DNA of 64,000 nucleotides, from NCBI RefSeq assembly GCF_000177195.2, contig NC_015953.1, positions 3,348,001-3,412,000 on the forward strand, written 5' to 3'. Source of the DNA: Streptomyces sp. SirexAA-E. GTDB taxonomy: Bacteria > Actinomycetota > Actinomycetes > Streptomycetales > Streptomycetaceae. Each line of letters opens with the position of its first letter. Within the stretch, counting starts at the first letter, position 1. This document shows positions 53,738-62,665 of this stretch, one piece after another. The notes under the pieces were generated by a model that saw only the letters and a program-made list of their open reading frames with translations, had not been told where the DNA came from and ran no database searches. The translations under genes and the position numbers were made by a program.

Positions 53738-54574
53738 TCAGCCGGCCGGTGGACGCGATGCCTTGAGCGAGTACATCATCGGGATCCGCGGGCGGTCGGC
53801 CGGGAAGCGGTAGTAGCCGTCCGCGTGCCGGCGCAGCGCCTGATAGCGGGCGAAGAGCGTGGCGTCGTGCTCGTGCAGGAAGTCGATCCGGAGCCCGGCC
53901 GCCGCAAGGGCGGACACGACGTCGCCCAAGGGGTGCTGCCATTCGACGCTGCGGTTGTGGACGGTCTCGGCGGCGGGGTCGGCGTAGGTGCCCGGCGTCT
54001 CGTCCACCCACGCCTCGCGGCTGAAGTAGTCGTACGCGACGGTCGAGCCCGTCTCGTCGTCCAGGCAGTCGGTCAGCGGATGGAACTCCGCGAGGTAGAG
54101 GAAGCCGCCCGGACGGACCAGGGACGCGGCGGTCTCCGCCCAGCGGTCCACGTCGGGCAGCCAGTTCAGCGCGCCCACTCCCGTGTAGACGATGTCGTAC
54201 GCCGGGTCCGGCACGGCCTCCGCCGCCTCGTACACGTCGGCGGCCACGAACATCGCCCGCTCCGGCGGGAGATCCAGCGACCGGGCCAGTCCGCGGGCCG
54301 TCTCGACGGCGGGCTCGGAGAAGTCGAGACCGACCACCTGCGCGGCGCCGTGGCGCGCCCACGACAGGGTGTCCAGCCCGATGTGGCACTGCAGGTGCAG
54401 AAGGGTGCGGCCCGTCACGTCGCCGACCTCCGCGATCTCGAAGTCGCGCAGGGCCTCCCTCCCGGCGAGGAAGGAGTCGAGGTCGTAGTAGTCGCCGGCC
54501 GCGTGGACGGCCACGCGTTCGTCCCAGCGTGCGCGGTTGGCCTGGCGCCAGTCGTCCGGTGTCGGTGCGTACAT
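53738..54574 (-). CDS. SAM-dependent class I methyltransferase
   Basis: This protein of about 278 residues has motif I LLHLQCHIGLDTLSWARHG near 59-77, the acidic motif (VVGLDFSEPAV), and the GGFLYLAEFHP segment of a Rossmann-type methyltransferase. The substrate is unknown. ATG 54574 is the best start; the longer frame to 54778 runs into the divergent peptidase gene. No ribosome site is visible. Two DnaA-box-like repeats lie in the divergent promoter region upstream. Confidence 0.85.
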   Translation of the reverse strand: MYAPTPDDWRQANRARWDERVAVHAAGDYYDLDSFLAGREALRDFEIAEVGDVTGRTLLHLQCHIGLDTLSWARHGAAQVVGLDFSEPAVETARGLARSLDLPPERAMFVAADVYEAAEAVPDPAYDIVYTGVGALNWLPDVDRWAETAASLVRPGGFLYLAEFHPLTDCLDDETGSTVAYDYFSREAWVDETPGTYADPAAETVHNRSVEWQHPLGDVVSALAAAGLRIDFLHEHDATLFARYQALRRHADGYYRFPADRPRIPMMYSLKASRPPAG

Positions 54575-54584
54575 GCCGGGAAAG

Positions 54585-54624
54585 TTACCCACAGGCTGGG
54601 GGCGGGCGCGATCGGTTATCCACA
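54585..54624 (+). promoter_or_regulatory. Two DnaA-box-like direct repeats
   Basis: TTACCCACAGGCT (54585-54597) and TTATCCACAGGCT (54616-54628) are direct repeats 31 bp apart, about three helical turns. The second contains TTATCCACA, a classic DnaA box; the first differs at one base. They fill the 89-bp gap between the methyltransferase and peptidase genes. Confidence 0.5.
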
Positions 54625-54663
54625 GGCTCACCGCGGACGGGGCCCATCGGGTTGTATGGGGCC

Positions 54664-56541
54664 ATGAGCGACGCACAGAACGACACGTCCGCACACGAAC
54701 CGGCGGCAAGGCCCGGGCCGAAGGAGCCGAATCCGGGGTGGGAGCAGCTGCCGCGGTGGGAGCAGCGCTTCCGCGCACCCCGGGTGTCCCTGCCCGACTG
54801 GGCGCAGGACGCGCCCGAGCGCTCCCTGTTCGTGTCCAACGCCACCGGCACGTACGAGCTGTACACCTGGGACCGGGCGTCCGGGAAGCAGCGCCAGGTC
54901 ACGGACCGGCCCAACGGGACGACCGACGGGGTGCTGACGCCGGACGGCGGGTCGGTCTGGTGGTTCTCCGACACCGACGGCGACGAGTTCGGCGTATGGA
55001 TGCGGCAGCCCTTCGAGGGCGGTCCGGACGAGCCCGCTGCGCCCGGTCTCGGACCGTCCTACCCGGCGGGGCTCGCGATCGGCCGGGACGGGACGGCGGT
55101 GATCGGGCGGTCGACGGACGAGGACGGCACGACGATCCACGTCGTGCGCCCCGGGGCCGAACCCGTCGAGATCTACCGGCACCGGGAGTCCGCCGGCGTC
55201 GGGGACCTCTCCCGGGACGGCACGCTGATCGCTCTGGAGCACACCGAGCACGGGGACGCCATGCACTCCGCCCTGCGCGTGGTGCGCCCCGACGGTTCGA
55301 CGGTCGCCGAGCTGGACGACACGGAGGGCGGCACGAAGGAGCTGGGCCTGTCGGTGCTGGGCTTCGCCCCGGTGGCCGGCGACACCCGGCTGCTCGTCGG
55401 CCACCAGCGGCGCGGACGCTGGGAGCCGATGATCTGGGACCCGGTGGCCGGGACCCAGACGGACCTGCCGGTCGAGCTGCCCGGCGATGTGGGCGCCGAG
55501 TGGTATCCCGACGCGTCGGCCCTGCTCGTCGAGCACAGCTTCGAGGCGCGCAGCGAGCTGTGGAGGTATGAGCCGGGCGCCGAGGGGCCGGTGCGTGTGG
55601 AGACCCCCGCCGGGACGGTCTCGGGCGCCACGGCCCGGCCCGACGGCTCGGTGGAGTACCTGTGGTCGTCGGCCGCCGAGCCGCCCGTCGTGAGGTCCAC
55701 GACCGGTGCCGTCGTCCTCGATCCGCCGGGGGCGAAGGCCCCGGCCTCCGAGCCGGTGCGGGACGCGTGGGTGGAGGGGCCGGGGGGACGCGTGCACGCC
55801 CTGGTGCAGACTCCGGCCGCCGGGGAAGGCCCGTTCCCCACGGTCTTCGAGATACACGGTGGCCCCACCTGGCACGACAGCGACGCCTTCGCGTCCGGTC
55901 CCGCCGCGTGGATCGACCACGGCTTCGCCGTCGTGCGCGTCAACTATCGCGGTTCGACCGGGTACGGCCGTGCCTGGACGGACGCGCTGAAGCACCGGGT
56001 CGGGCTGATCGAGCTGGAGGACATCGCGGCGGTCCGGGACTGGGCGGTGGAGTCGGGGCTCGCCGATCCGGCACGGCTGGTCCTGGCCGGAGGCTCGTGG
56101 GGCGGCTACCTCACCCTCCTCGGGCTCGGGACGCAGCCGGATGCCTGGGCCCTGGGACTGGCCGCGGTCCCGGTCGCCGACTACGTCACCGCGTACCACG
56201 ACGAGATGGAGGCGCTCAAGGCGATGGACCGTACGCTGCTGGGCGGGACGCCGGAGGAGGTGCCGGAGCGGTTCGAGGCGTCGTCCCCGCTGACGTACGT
56301 GGACGCGGTGCGCGCGCCGGTCTACATCTCGGCCGGGGTCAACGACCCGCGGTGTCCGATCCGCCAGGTGGAGAACTACGTGGACCGGCTCGCCGCGCGG
56401 GGCGCGGTCCACGAGGTCTACCGCTACGACGCGGGGCACGGTTCGCTCGTCGTGGAGGAGCGGATCAAGCAGGTCCGGCTGGAGCTGGACTTCGCGCTGC
56501 GGCACCTCGGCAAGGGGGAGGTGGCGGGTCCGGCCTCGTGA
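54664..56541 (+). CDS. S9-family prolyl oligopeptidase-like serine peptidase
   Basis: This protein of about 625 residues has an N-terminal beta-propeller with WD40-like repeats and a C-terminal alpha/beta-hydrolase domain. The nucleophile lies in AGGSWGGYLT, with the oxyanion part EIHGGPTWH, the acid near NDPRCPI and His in AGHGSLV. It is cytoplasmic, as no signal is present. Such enzymes cleave short peptides. ATG 54664 has no ribosome site; TTGTAT ends six bases upstream, so a leaderless message is possible. Confidence 0.93.
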   Translation: MSDAQNDTSAHEPAARPGPKEPNPGWEQLPRWEQRFRAPRVSLPDWAQDAPERSLFVSNATGTYELYTWDRASGKQRQVTDRPNGTTDGVLTPDGGSVWWFSDTDGDEFGVWMRQPFEGGPDEPAAPGLGPSYPAGLAIGRDGTAVIGRSTDEDGTTIHVVRPGAEPVEIYRHRESAGVGDLSRDGTLIALEHTEHGDAMHSALRVVRPDGSTVAELDDTEGGTKELGLSVLGFAPVAGDTRLLVGHQRRGRWEPMIWDPVAGTQTDLPVELPGDVGAEWYPDASALLVEHSFEARSELWRYEPGAEGPVRVETPAGTVSGATARPDGSVEYLWSSAAEPPVVRSTTGAVVLDPPGAKAPASEPVRDAWVEGPGGRVHALVQTPAAGEGPFPTVFEIHGGPTWHDSDAFASGPAAWIDHGFAVVRVNYRGSTGYGRAWTDALKHRVGLIELEDIAAVRDWAVESGLADPARLVLAGGSWGGYLTLLGLGTQPDAWALGLAAVPVADYVTAYHDEMEALKAMDRTLLGGTPEEVPERFEASSPLTYVDAVRAPVYISAGVNDPRCPIRQVENYVDRLAARGAVHEVYRYDAGHGSLVVEERIKQVRLELDFALRHLGKGEVAGPAS

Positions 56542-56634
56542 CCGGGCCCCCGTCGGTGGACGGGACGGGCCGGCCGGGGCGGGAACGCCTGCGCGCAGGG
56601 CCCCGGAGCCCATAAGGTCCGGATAAATGGTGCA

Positions 56635-56660
56635 CCCCGCTCCGGGTGTCCGGAGCGGGG
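56635..56660 (+). terminator. Hairpin between peptidase and SURF1 genes
   Basis: Bases 56635-56645 pair perfectly with 56650-56660 around GTGT. It lies about 95 bp past the peptidase stop and 17 bp before the likely SURF1 start, so it could be a terminator or sit in the SURF1 leader and limit translation. Confidence 0.55.
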
Positions 56661-56677
56661 AACCGTACCGTGGAGGG

Positions 56678-57451
56678 GTGTACCGGTTCCTGCTGACCCC
56701 GCGATGGTGGGGGATCAACCTCTTCGTCGCGCTGGCCATTCCGTTCTGCGTGTTCATGGGCACCTGGCAGCTCGGCCGTTTCGAGGACCGCGTGCAGTCG
56801 CACGAGGAGGCCGAGAAGCGTCCCGACCCCGGGACGAGGGCCGTGAAGCCGCTCGACGAGCTGCTGCCGGTCAGCACGGAGACCTCGGGTCGCCCCGCCG
56901 AGGCGACGGGGACGTACGCCGACCAGTTCCTGATCCCCGGCCGCAAGCTGGACGACCGGTCCGGCTTCTACGTACTGACGCTGCTGCGCACCGACGAGGG
57001 CAAGGCGCTGCCGGTGGTACGGGGTTGGCTCCCCGGTACACCGGACGGCGCCGAGGTCCCGGCGGCTCCGGCCGGCGAGATCACCGTGACCGGCGATCTG
57101 CAGGCGTCGGAGAACACCGGCAGCGACGGGGTGAACGTCCGGGGCGGCCTGCCCGAGGGCCAGTTGGGCATGATCAGCGCGGCCTCGCTGGTGAACCTGG
57201 TCCCGTACGACGTCTATGACGCCTGGGTGACCCTGGCCGAGCCCGAGCCGGGGAGCGCGGCCATGGAGCCCGTGCCCGCCGCCGCGGCACCGGGCAGCGG
57301 GCTGGACCTGAAGGCCTTCCAGAACCTCGGCTACACCGGTGAGTGGTTCGTCTTCGCCGGCTTCGTGCTCTTCATGTGGTTCCGGCTGATGCGCCGTGAG
57401 GCGGAGGCGGCCCGCGACGTGCGGCTGGGGCTCGCGGCCGACGCCGACTGA
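56678..57451 (+). CDS. SURF1-family protein
   Basis: This protein of about 257 residues has one membrane helix near the N-terminus (WWGINLFVALAIPFCVFMGTWQLGR) and another near the C-terminus (WFVFAGFVLFMWFRL), with a SURF1 domain between them (LPVVRGWLPG in the middle). SURF1 proteins help assemble cytochrome c oxidase. The start is uncertain: GTG 56678 fits the usual N-terminus (YRFLLTPRWW) but its GGAGG is only one base away. ATG 56627 would place the hairpin inside the gene. Confidence 0.9.
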   Translation: MYRFLLTPRWWGINLFVALAIPFCVFMGTWQLGRFEDRVQSHEEAEKRPDPGTRAVKPLDELLPVSTETSGRPAEATGTYADQFLIPGRKLDDRSGFYVLTLLRTDEGKALPVVRGWLPGTPDGAEVPAAPAGEITVTGDLQASENTGSDGVNVRGGLPEGQLGMISAASLVNLVPYDVYDAWVTLAEPEPGSAAMEPVPAAAAPGSGLDLKAFQNLGYTGEWFVFAGFVLFMWFRLMRREAEAARDVRLGLAADAD

Positions 57452-57619
57452 GCCGGACCTGACGGACACGAGCGCCCTCGCCGTGACGGCCGGCACCGTC
57501 GGGGCAGGCCCGCATCGGCAGATGTGCCGGGAAGGCCCCGCCCGGACCGCCGCCGCGGATCCGCCGACGGCGCCTCCCGGCACACACCGGCGACGACCGT
57601 CCGCGACGGCGCCCGCCGG

Positions 57620-59092
57620 CTACGAGGCGTTCAACACTCCGGTGCGGTAGATGGTGCCCGCGCAGGCGTGGGAGATCGTGGTCTCTGCGGTCGGCGCCCC
57701 CGTCTCCGGGGTGTGCGTCACCGCGACACTGCCGTCCACCGGGACGTCGTCGGCGCTGCCGAACTGCGCCGCCGTGTCCGAGGACCCCGCGGCGGAGCCC
57801 CCCGCCGTTCCACCGGTACCGCCGCCGCCGTCGCCGTCCGTCGGCGTCGGGGAGGGCGAACTGCCCGTGGTCGGACAGGTGTCCGAAGGCACCCACGCGA
57901 AGCGCACCTCGTAGGCCATCGCCGGCTTCAGCAGCACCGCGCCCGGTTCCGTCGACGGATGCGGCAGCCCGCTCGCCGCGTCGCCCGCCGCGTGCTGGAC
58001 GACGGTGATCTTCAGCGGATCGGCCGCGCCCACCGCCTGGAATCCGACGGTGCCGTTGCTCGTGACCGAACAAGGCTTGCCGGACACGTTGGAGATCCGG
58101 AAGCTTCCGTACACCTTGCCGTCCGGCCCCGGCGCACCCGACTCCGCGGACGCGACACCGAGCTGGCTGGGGGCGCAGGCCGGCATGGCCGCCGCCTCGA
58201 CCCCCGGAGTGTCGTCGAGACCGGCGGTGCCGGTGCCGTCGGAACCGGTACCGGCACTGGGCTTCGGGCTCTCGGACGGGTCTTTCTCGCCCTCGGTGCC
58301 CTCGTTCTGCCGTGCCTCCGGGCCGGTGGGCCGCTCGCCGCCCGTGTCCCTACCGGCGTCCTGGCCGTTGCCGCCCTGGGCCTGCTCGCCATGGCCGGCG
58401 ATGGACGGGTTGGCGGCGACCGAGCCGTCCGAGTTCGCCACATGGACGAAGGCGGGTACCGCCGTACCGATGAGAAGGGCGGCCGCGACGGCACCCACCA
58501 CGGCCTGGCGCCGCCGTGCCCGGCGGGCGGGCACGGCTCGGTGCAGGTGGTCGAGGGTTCCGTCGGCCGGCTGGAGCCCCCGCACGGCGCCCTGCATCAT
58601 GCGGCGCAGGGCCGCCTCGTCCACGTCGGCGTCGTCCGGGGTGGCGTCCAGGGCGCCGCCGAAGAGCGCGGTCAGTGTGCCGCCGGTGCCGGGCCCGCTT
58701 CCGCCGGACGCACCACCGGACGCACCATCACCGGAGGACGCACCGCTATCCGCCGCACCGCCGTCGGGCGAGTCCGGTGAGGACCCGTCCGTCTCCGCAT
58801 CGTCGGCGTCCGCGTCGTCGGCCTCCGCACTGTCGGCCTCCGCGTCGGGCGCTTCCTCGGCGGCCGCCGAGCCGGCGGCCGTATCGGCGCCCGGCGTCCG
58901 TGCACCGTCGGCCGGAGCGCCCTCCCCGGCCGAGGCCGGGCGCCCGGCTCCGGCGGGCCCGCCGTCGCCCTCACCCGCGTCCCCCGCACCCGCCGTCGGC
59001 TCCGGATCGGTGTTCGGAGTGTTGTCCGGCCCGTGGTTCACAATCCCGTTTCCAGTCCGGTCATCGTCGTGCCTGTGTTCCGGCCTGCTCAT
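57620..59092 (-). CDS. Membrane protein partner of SigE-family sigma factor
   Basis: This 490-residue protein has a disordered Asp/Ala/Gly/Glu-rich first 140 residues and a short helical segment (DEAALRRMMQGAVRGLQPADGT). A basic stop (ARRARRRQ) and one transmembrane helix at about 197-217 follow. The outer part contains a DUF4232-like beta domain with two cysteines (SGKPCSV) and a Gly/Ser-rich region. It is coupled to the sigma-factor gene by ATGA overlap, so a role as membrane-bound anti-sigma or co-regulator is likely but unproved. The zinc anti-sigma motif is absent. Confidence 0.75.
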   Translation of the reverse strand: MSRPEHRHDDDRTGNGIVNHGPDNTPNTDPEPTAGAGDAGEGDGGPAGAGRPASAGEGAPADGARTPGADTAAGSAAAEEAPDAEADSAEADDADADDAETDGSSPDSPDGGAADSGASSGDGASGGASGGSGPGTGGTLTALFGGALDATPDDADVDEAALRRMMQGAVRGLQPADGTLDHLHRAVPARRARRRQAVVGAVAAALLIGTAVPAFVHVANSDGSVAANPSIAGHGEQAQGGNGQDAGRDTGGERPTGPEARQNEGTEGEKDPSESPKPSAGTGSDGTGTAGLDDTPGVEAAAMPACAPSQLGVASAESGAPGPDGKVYGSFRISNVSGKPCSVTSNGTVGFQAVGAADPLKITVVQHAAGDAASGLPHPSTEPGAVLLKPAMAYEVRFAWVPSDTCPTTGSSPSPTPTDGDGGGGTGGTAGGSAAGSSDTAAQFGSADDVPVDGSVAVTHTPETGAPTAETTISHACAGTIYRTGVLNAS

Positions 59093-59751
59093 GCCTGCGC
59101 CTCCATCGTGACGCGCAGTGCCGCTATGCCCCTCGATCCGTACGCCTTCACCGAACCGAGCGATATGCCCAGGGTCTCCGCGACCTGAGCCTCCGTCATG
59201 TCCGAGAAGTAGCGCAGCACCAACACCTCGCGCTGGCGGCGCTGGAGCCCCTTCATCGCCTTGATCAGCGCGTCCCGCTCCAGCTGGTCGTAGGCCCCCT
59301 CCTCCGCGCTCGCCATGTCCGGCATCGGCTTGGAGAGCAGCTTCAGCCCGAGGATGCGCCGACGCAGCGCGGAACGGGAGAGGTTGACGACGGTCTGCCG
59401 GAGGTACGCCAGGGTCTTCTCCGGGTCGCGCACCCGGTTACGCGCCGAGTGCACCCGGATGAACGCCTCCTGGACCACGTCCTCGCAGGACGCCGTGTCG
59501 TCCAGGAGCAGGGCCGCGAGGCCCAGCAGCGAGCGGTAGTGGGCGCGGTAGGTCTCGGTGAGATGGTCGACCGTCGTTCCCGCCGCCACCGTCTCCTCAA
59601 CGCCCTCGCGCTGCGACGGCAGACGTGCGGACCGCGCAGCGGGCATGGGGGCGATCACCGGCATGCCGCCGGCTGCGCGGGGCCGCCGGAGCGGACGCAC
59701 CGAAGCGCCTCGCAACGGGCCCACCACTGTGATGTCGAGAACCTCTGCCAC
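59089..59751 (-). CDS. SigE-family ECF RNA polymerase sigma factor
   Basis: This 220-residue protein has sigma region 2 (LLDDTASCEDVVQEAFIRVH) and region 4 (QREVLVLRYFSDMTEAQVAETLG ... GSVKAYGSRGI). It belongs to the SigE-family subgroup of ECF sigma factors. The N-terminal 55 residues are a non-conserved extension (GPLRGASVRPLRRPRAAGG). The start GTG 59751 has no clear ribosome site, so a downstream start may be used. It is translationally coupled to the membrane protein gene. Confidence 0.88.
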   Translation of the reverse strand: MAEVLDITVVGPLRGASVRPLRRPRAAGGMPVIAPMPAARSARLPSQREGVEETVAAGTTVDHLTETYRAHYRSLLGLAALLLDDTASCEDVVQEAFIRVHSARNRVRDPEKTLAYLRQTVVNLSRSALRRRILGLKLLSKPMPDMASAEEGAYDQLERDALIKAMKGLQRRQREVLVLRYFSDMTEAQVAETLGISLGSVKAYGSRGIAALRVTMEAQA

Positions 59752-60023
59752 GCCAGTTGGACACGCTTCTCCCCGTCAGGGTTGTACGCGTACGGCACCG
59801 CGTTGGATGCTGTGCGACATGCCCTCATTCGTACCTGCTCTTCCCCAAATGCCTCATATACGCATCCAGTCACGCAAGAAGTGACGACGTAGACGCGCCG
59901 CATCCGACTAGCGGTTGCACGAGGCCAGGGGATCATCGTCCGACACCGCAACGCCCCAGCTCAAGAGGTTCAGACCAGCGAATCGCTCACAGGGCGCACA
60001 CAGATCCTACAAAACAGTTTCGA

Positions 60024-61088
60024 TCAATCCCGGGGAAATTCGGCAGCGATCGATTCGGCGATCTGAGCCGCATTGAGTGCCGCACCTTTTCGGAGATTAT
60101 CGCCGCAGATGAACATCTCGACGGCGCGTGGATCGTCCAACGACTGCCGCACCCGGCCCACCCAGGTCGGGTCGGTACCCACCACGTCCGAGGGCGTCGG
60201 GAAGTCCCCGGACGCCGGGGAGTCGAAGAGCACCACCCCGGGCGCGGTCGCCAGGATCTCGTGCGCACGCGCCACGGCCACCTCGCTCTCGAAGCGGGCG
60301 TGCACGGACACGGAGTGCGTCGCCACGACGGGGACGTACACGCAGGTCGCCGCGACCTTCAGGTCGGGCAGACCGAGGACCTTCCGGCACTCCTCGCGGA
60401 TCCCCAGTTCCTCGGAGGACCAGCCGTCACCGGCGTCCGTACCCGCCCAGGGCACCACGTTCAGCGCGACGGGGGCGGCGAAGGGGCCGCCGCCCCCGTC
60501 CCCCAGGGCCCGCCGTACGTCTCCGGGGCTGGTGCCCAGCTCCGTACCGGCCACCAGCGCCAGTTGTTCACGGAGGGCGGCGACGCCGTCCCGGCCGGCA
60601 CCGCTCACCGCCTGGTAGGACGAGACGACGAGCTCCCGCAGCCCGAACTCGGCGTGCAGGGCGCCGACCGCGACGATCAGCGACAGGGTGGTGCAGTTGG
60701 GCGACGCGACGATGCCGCGAGGTCTGCGCCTCGCGGCATGGGCGTTGATCTCCGGAACGACCAGGGGTACGTCGTCCTCCAGCCGGAACGCGGCCGAGTC
60801 GTCCACGACCACGGCCCCGCGGGCTGCGGCGACCGGCACCCACCGGGCGGACACCTCGTCCGGCACCAGGAACAGGGCCACGTCCACCCCGTCGAAGACC
60901 GTCTCCTCGATCGGGAGCACCTCGGTCTCCTCGCCGCGTACGACCAGCTTTCGGCCGGCCGCACCCGGCGAGTCGACGAGTCTGACCTCGCCCCAGACGT
61001 CCGCGTGCTGCGAGAGGATCTGGAGCATGACGCCGCCGATCGCCCCGGTCGCACCCACGACCGCGAGCGACGGGCGGCGCCGGGTCAT
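60024..61088 (-). CDS. asd: Aspartate-semialdehyde dehydrogenase
   Basis: This 354-residue enzyme has the NADP loop GATGAIGG at residues 12-19. The nucleophilic Cys132 lies in ASPNCTTLS, and the C-terminal half has the His/Arg residues ([11 protein letters not shown]). It reduces aspartyl phosphate to the semialdehyde for lysine, diaminopimelate, methionine and threonine synthesis. Its ATG overlaps the TGA of the aspartokinase gene, giving a classic ask-asd operon. Confidence 0.95.
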   Translation of the reverse strand: MTRRRPSLAVVGATGAIGGVMLQILSQHADVWGEVRLVDSPGAAGRKLVVRGEETEVLPIEETVFDGVDVALFLVPDEVSARWVPVAAARGAVVVDDSAAFRLEDDVPLVVPEINAHAARRRPRGIVASPNCTTLSLIVAVGALHAEFGLRELVVSSYQAVSGAGRDGVAALREQLALVAGTELGTSPGDVRRALGDGGGGPFAAPVALNVVPWAGTDAGDGWSSEELGIREECRKVLGLPDLKVAATCVYVPVVATHSVSVHARFESEVAVARAHEILATAPGVVLFDSPASGDFPTPSDVVGTDPTWVGRVRQSLDDPRAVEMFICGDNLRKGAALNAAQIAESIAAEFPRD

Positions 61089-61606
61089 CGTCCGGTGCCG
61101 CCGTAGACGACGGCCTCGTCGGAGTCGCTGTCGAGCCCGAAGGCGGTGTGCACGGCGCGCACGGCCTCGTTGACCTCGTCGACCCGGGTGACCACCGAGA
61201 TGCGGATCTCGGACGTCGAGATCAGCTCGATGTTCACACCGACGTCGGACAGCGCCTCGAAGAAGCCCGCGGTGACCCCCGGGTTGGTCTTCATGCCAGC
61301 GCCGACCAGGGAGATCTTCGCGATCTGGTCGTCGTAGCGCAGCGACTCGAAGCCGATGCCGGCCCGGTTGCGCTCCAGGGCGTCGATGGCCTTGCGGCCC
61401 TCGGACTTGGGCAGCGTGAACGTGATGTCCGTCAGACCGGTCGAGGCGGCGGAGACGTTCTGCACCACCATGTCCATGTTGATCTCGGCGTCCGCGATCG
61501 CGCGGAAGATGGCTGCGGCCTCGCCCGGCTTGTCGGGCACACCGACGACCGTGACCTTGGCCTCGGAGACGTCGTGGGCGACTCCGGAGATGATGGCGTG
61601 CTCCAC
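61085..61606 (-). CDS. lysC: Internal start of aspartokinase beta subunit (in lysC)
   Basis: GTG at 61606 is codon 251 of lysC and is preceded by AAGGGGACC, a possible ribosome site. It would give a protein of about 173 residues consisting of the ACT domains, like the 172-residue beta subunit known in Corynebacterium (alpha2-beta2 enzyme). The start aligns with the position expected by homology ([12 protein letters not shown]). It was inferred from sequence only. Confidence 0.6.
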   Translation of the reverse strand: MEHAIISGVAHDVSEAKVTVVGVPDKPGEAAAIFRAIADAEINMDMVVQNVSAASTGLTDITFTLPKSEGRKAIDALERNRAGIGFESLRYDDQIAKISLVGAGMKTNPGVTAGFFEALSDVGVNIELISTSEIRISVVTRVDEVNEAVRAVHTAFGLDSDSDEAVVYGGTGR

Positions 61607-62356
61607 CTGCTGGTCCCCTTGCGGCTCGTTGCTGACCCAGGTGCCGCGCAGTCCGGAGAAGGACGAGCGGACGTGGATCGGGATGTTGTAACGGCGTGCG
61701 TACTCGACGCAGCGGTGCAGCAGCACCTTGGAACCGGACGCCGCCAGCTCCAGCATGTCCTCGAAGGAGATCCAGTCGATCTTCCGGGCCTTCGACACGA
61801 CCCGCGGGTCGGCGGTGAAGACACCGTCCACATCGGTGTAGATCTCGCAGACCTCGGCGTCCAGCGCGGCGGCCAGGGCGACAGCGGTCGTGTCGGACCC
61901 GCCGCGGCCGAGGGTCGTGATGTTCTTGCCCTCCTGGCTCACGCCCTGGAACCCGGCGACGATGGCGATGTTGCCCTCGTCGATCGAGGTCCTGATGCGG
62001 CCCGGCGTGACATCGATGATGCGCGCTTTGTTGTGGACCGAGTCGGTGATGACACCGGCCTGGCTGCCCGTGAACGACTGGGCCTCGTGGCCCAGGTTCT
62101 TGATCGCCATGGCCAGCAGGGCCATGGAGATCCGCTCTCCCGCGGTCAGCAGCATGTCGAACTCCCGACCGGCGGGCATCGGAGATACCTGCTCGGCGAG
62201 ATCGATCAACTCGTCCGTCGTGTCGCCCATCGCGGACACCACGACAACCACCTGGTTGCCGTTCTTCTTGGCATCGACGATTCGCTTGGCGACGCGCTTG
62301 ATGCCCTCGGCATCGGCTACGGAGGAGCCTCCGTACTTCTGCACGACAAGGCCCAC
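61085..62356 (-). CDS. lysC: Aspartokinase LysC (alpha subunit)
   Basis: This 423-residue enzyme has the kinase motif [12 protein letters not shown] at the N-terminus and [19 protein letters not shown]. Two C-terminal ACT domains (about 265-340 and 345-415) bind lysine and threonine for feedback inhibition. It phosphorylates aspartate. GTG 62356 is the start. An internal start for a beta subunit is present at 61606. The G-rich repeat tract lies about 180 bp upstream. Confidence 0.96.
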   Translation of the reverse strand: MGLVVQKYGGSSVADAEGIKRVAKRIVDAKKNGNQVVVVVSAMGDTTDELIDLAEQVSPMPAGREFDMLLTAGERISMALLAMAIKNLGHEAQSFTGSQAGVITDSVHNKARIIDVTPGRIRTSIDEGNIAIVAGFQGVSQEGKNITTLGRGGSDTTAVALAAALDAEVCEIYTDVDGVFTADPRVVSKARKIDWISFEDMLELAASGSKVLLHRCVEYARRYNIPIHVRSSFSGLRGTWVSNEPQGDQQVEHAIISGVAHDVSEAKVTVVGVPDKPGEAAAIFRAIADAEINMDMVVQNVSAASTGLTDITFTLPKSEGRKAIDALERNRAGIGFESLRYDDQIAKISLVGAGMKTNPGVTAGFFEALSDVGVNIELISTSEIRISVVTRVDEVNEAVRAVHTAFGLDSDSDEAVVYGGTGR

Positions 62357-62665
62357 GTGCGCTCCTCGCTCAATAATGGTGCTGTCGGCTCAGTTTAACG
62401 AGCAGTCCGGAATCGACCCGTCTTTACCAGATGGTGAGATGTCCCGCTCACCACGTGGTCCGGCGTGTCGGCCCGAACTGCTCGTAGGGAGCTGCTGCCC
62501 ACCGCGCCCACCGGGCACGCCTTTTGTGGCCCAGGACACACGGGCCACACGGGCCACACGGGCCGCACCCACACCCGCACCCGCACCCACACCCACACCC
62601 GGCAGCGTCGGCCGAGCGTCATCGGCCGCGCGGCGCGCGATTCGCTCCGAGCCGGGCGAGAAGCC
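62357..62665. other. Intergenic region upstream of lysC
   Basis: This 309-bp gap contains the lysC-asd promoter and a compound repeat tract at 62538-62600. No gene is supported. The rest is GC-rich without other notable structure. Confidence 0.6.
62538..62600 (-). repeat. Compound repeat with G-quadruplex pattern
   Basis: Bases 62538-62564 are three perfect 9-bp copies of ACACGGGCC. Bases 62565-62600 are six 6-bp units of RCACCC. On the minus strand the latter reads as six GGGTGY units, that is GGG runs spaced by three bases, the textbook G-quadruplex pattern, on the sense strand of lysC. Confidence 0.85.

Noticed and set aside
54628..56946. 772-codon frame antisense to the S9 peptidase gene
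   Set aside because: Typical high-GC shadow with a low-complexity product; the opposite strand holds a complete peptidase.
62538..62600. Repeat tract as a CRISPR array
   Set aside because: Units are 6-9 bp without spacers and there are no cas genes.
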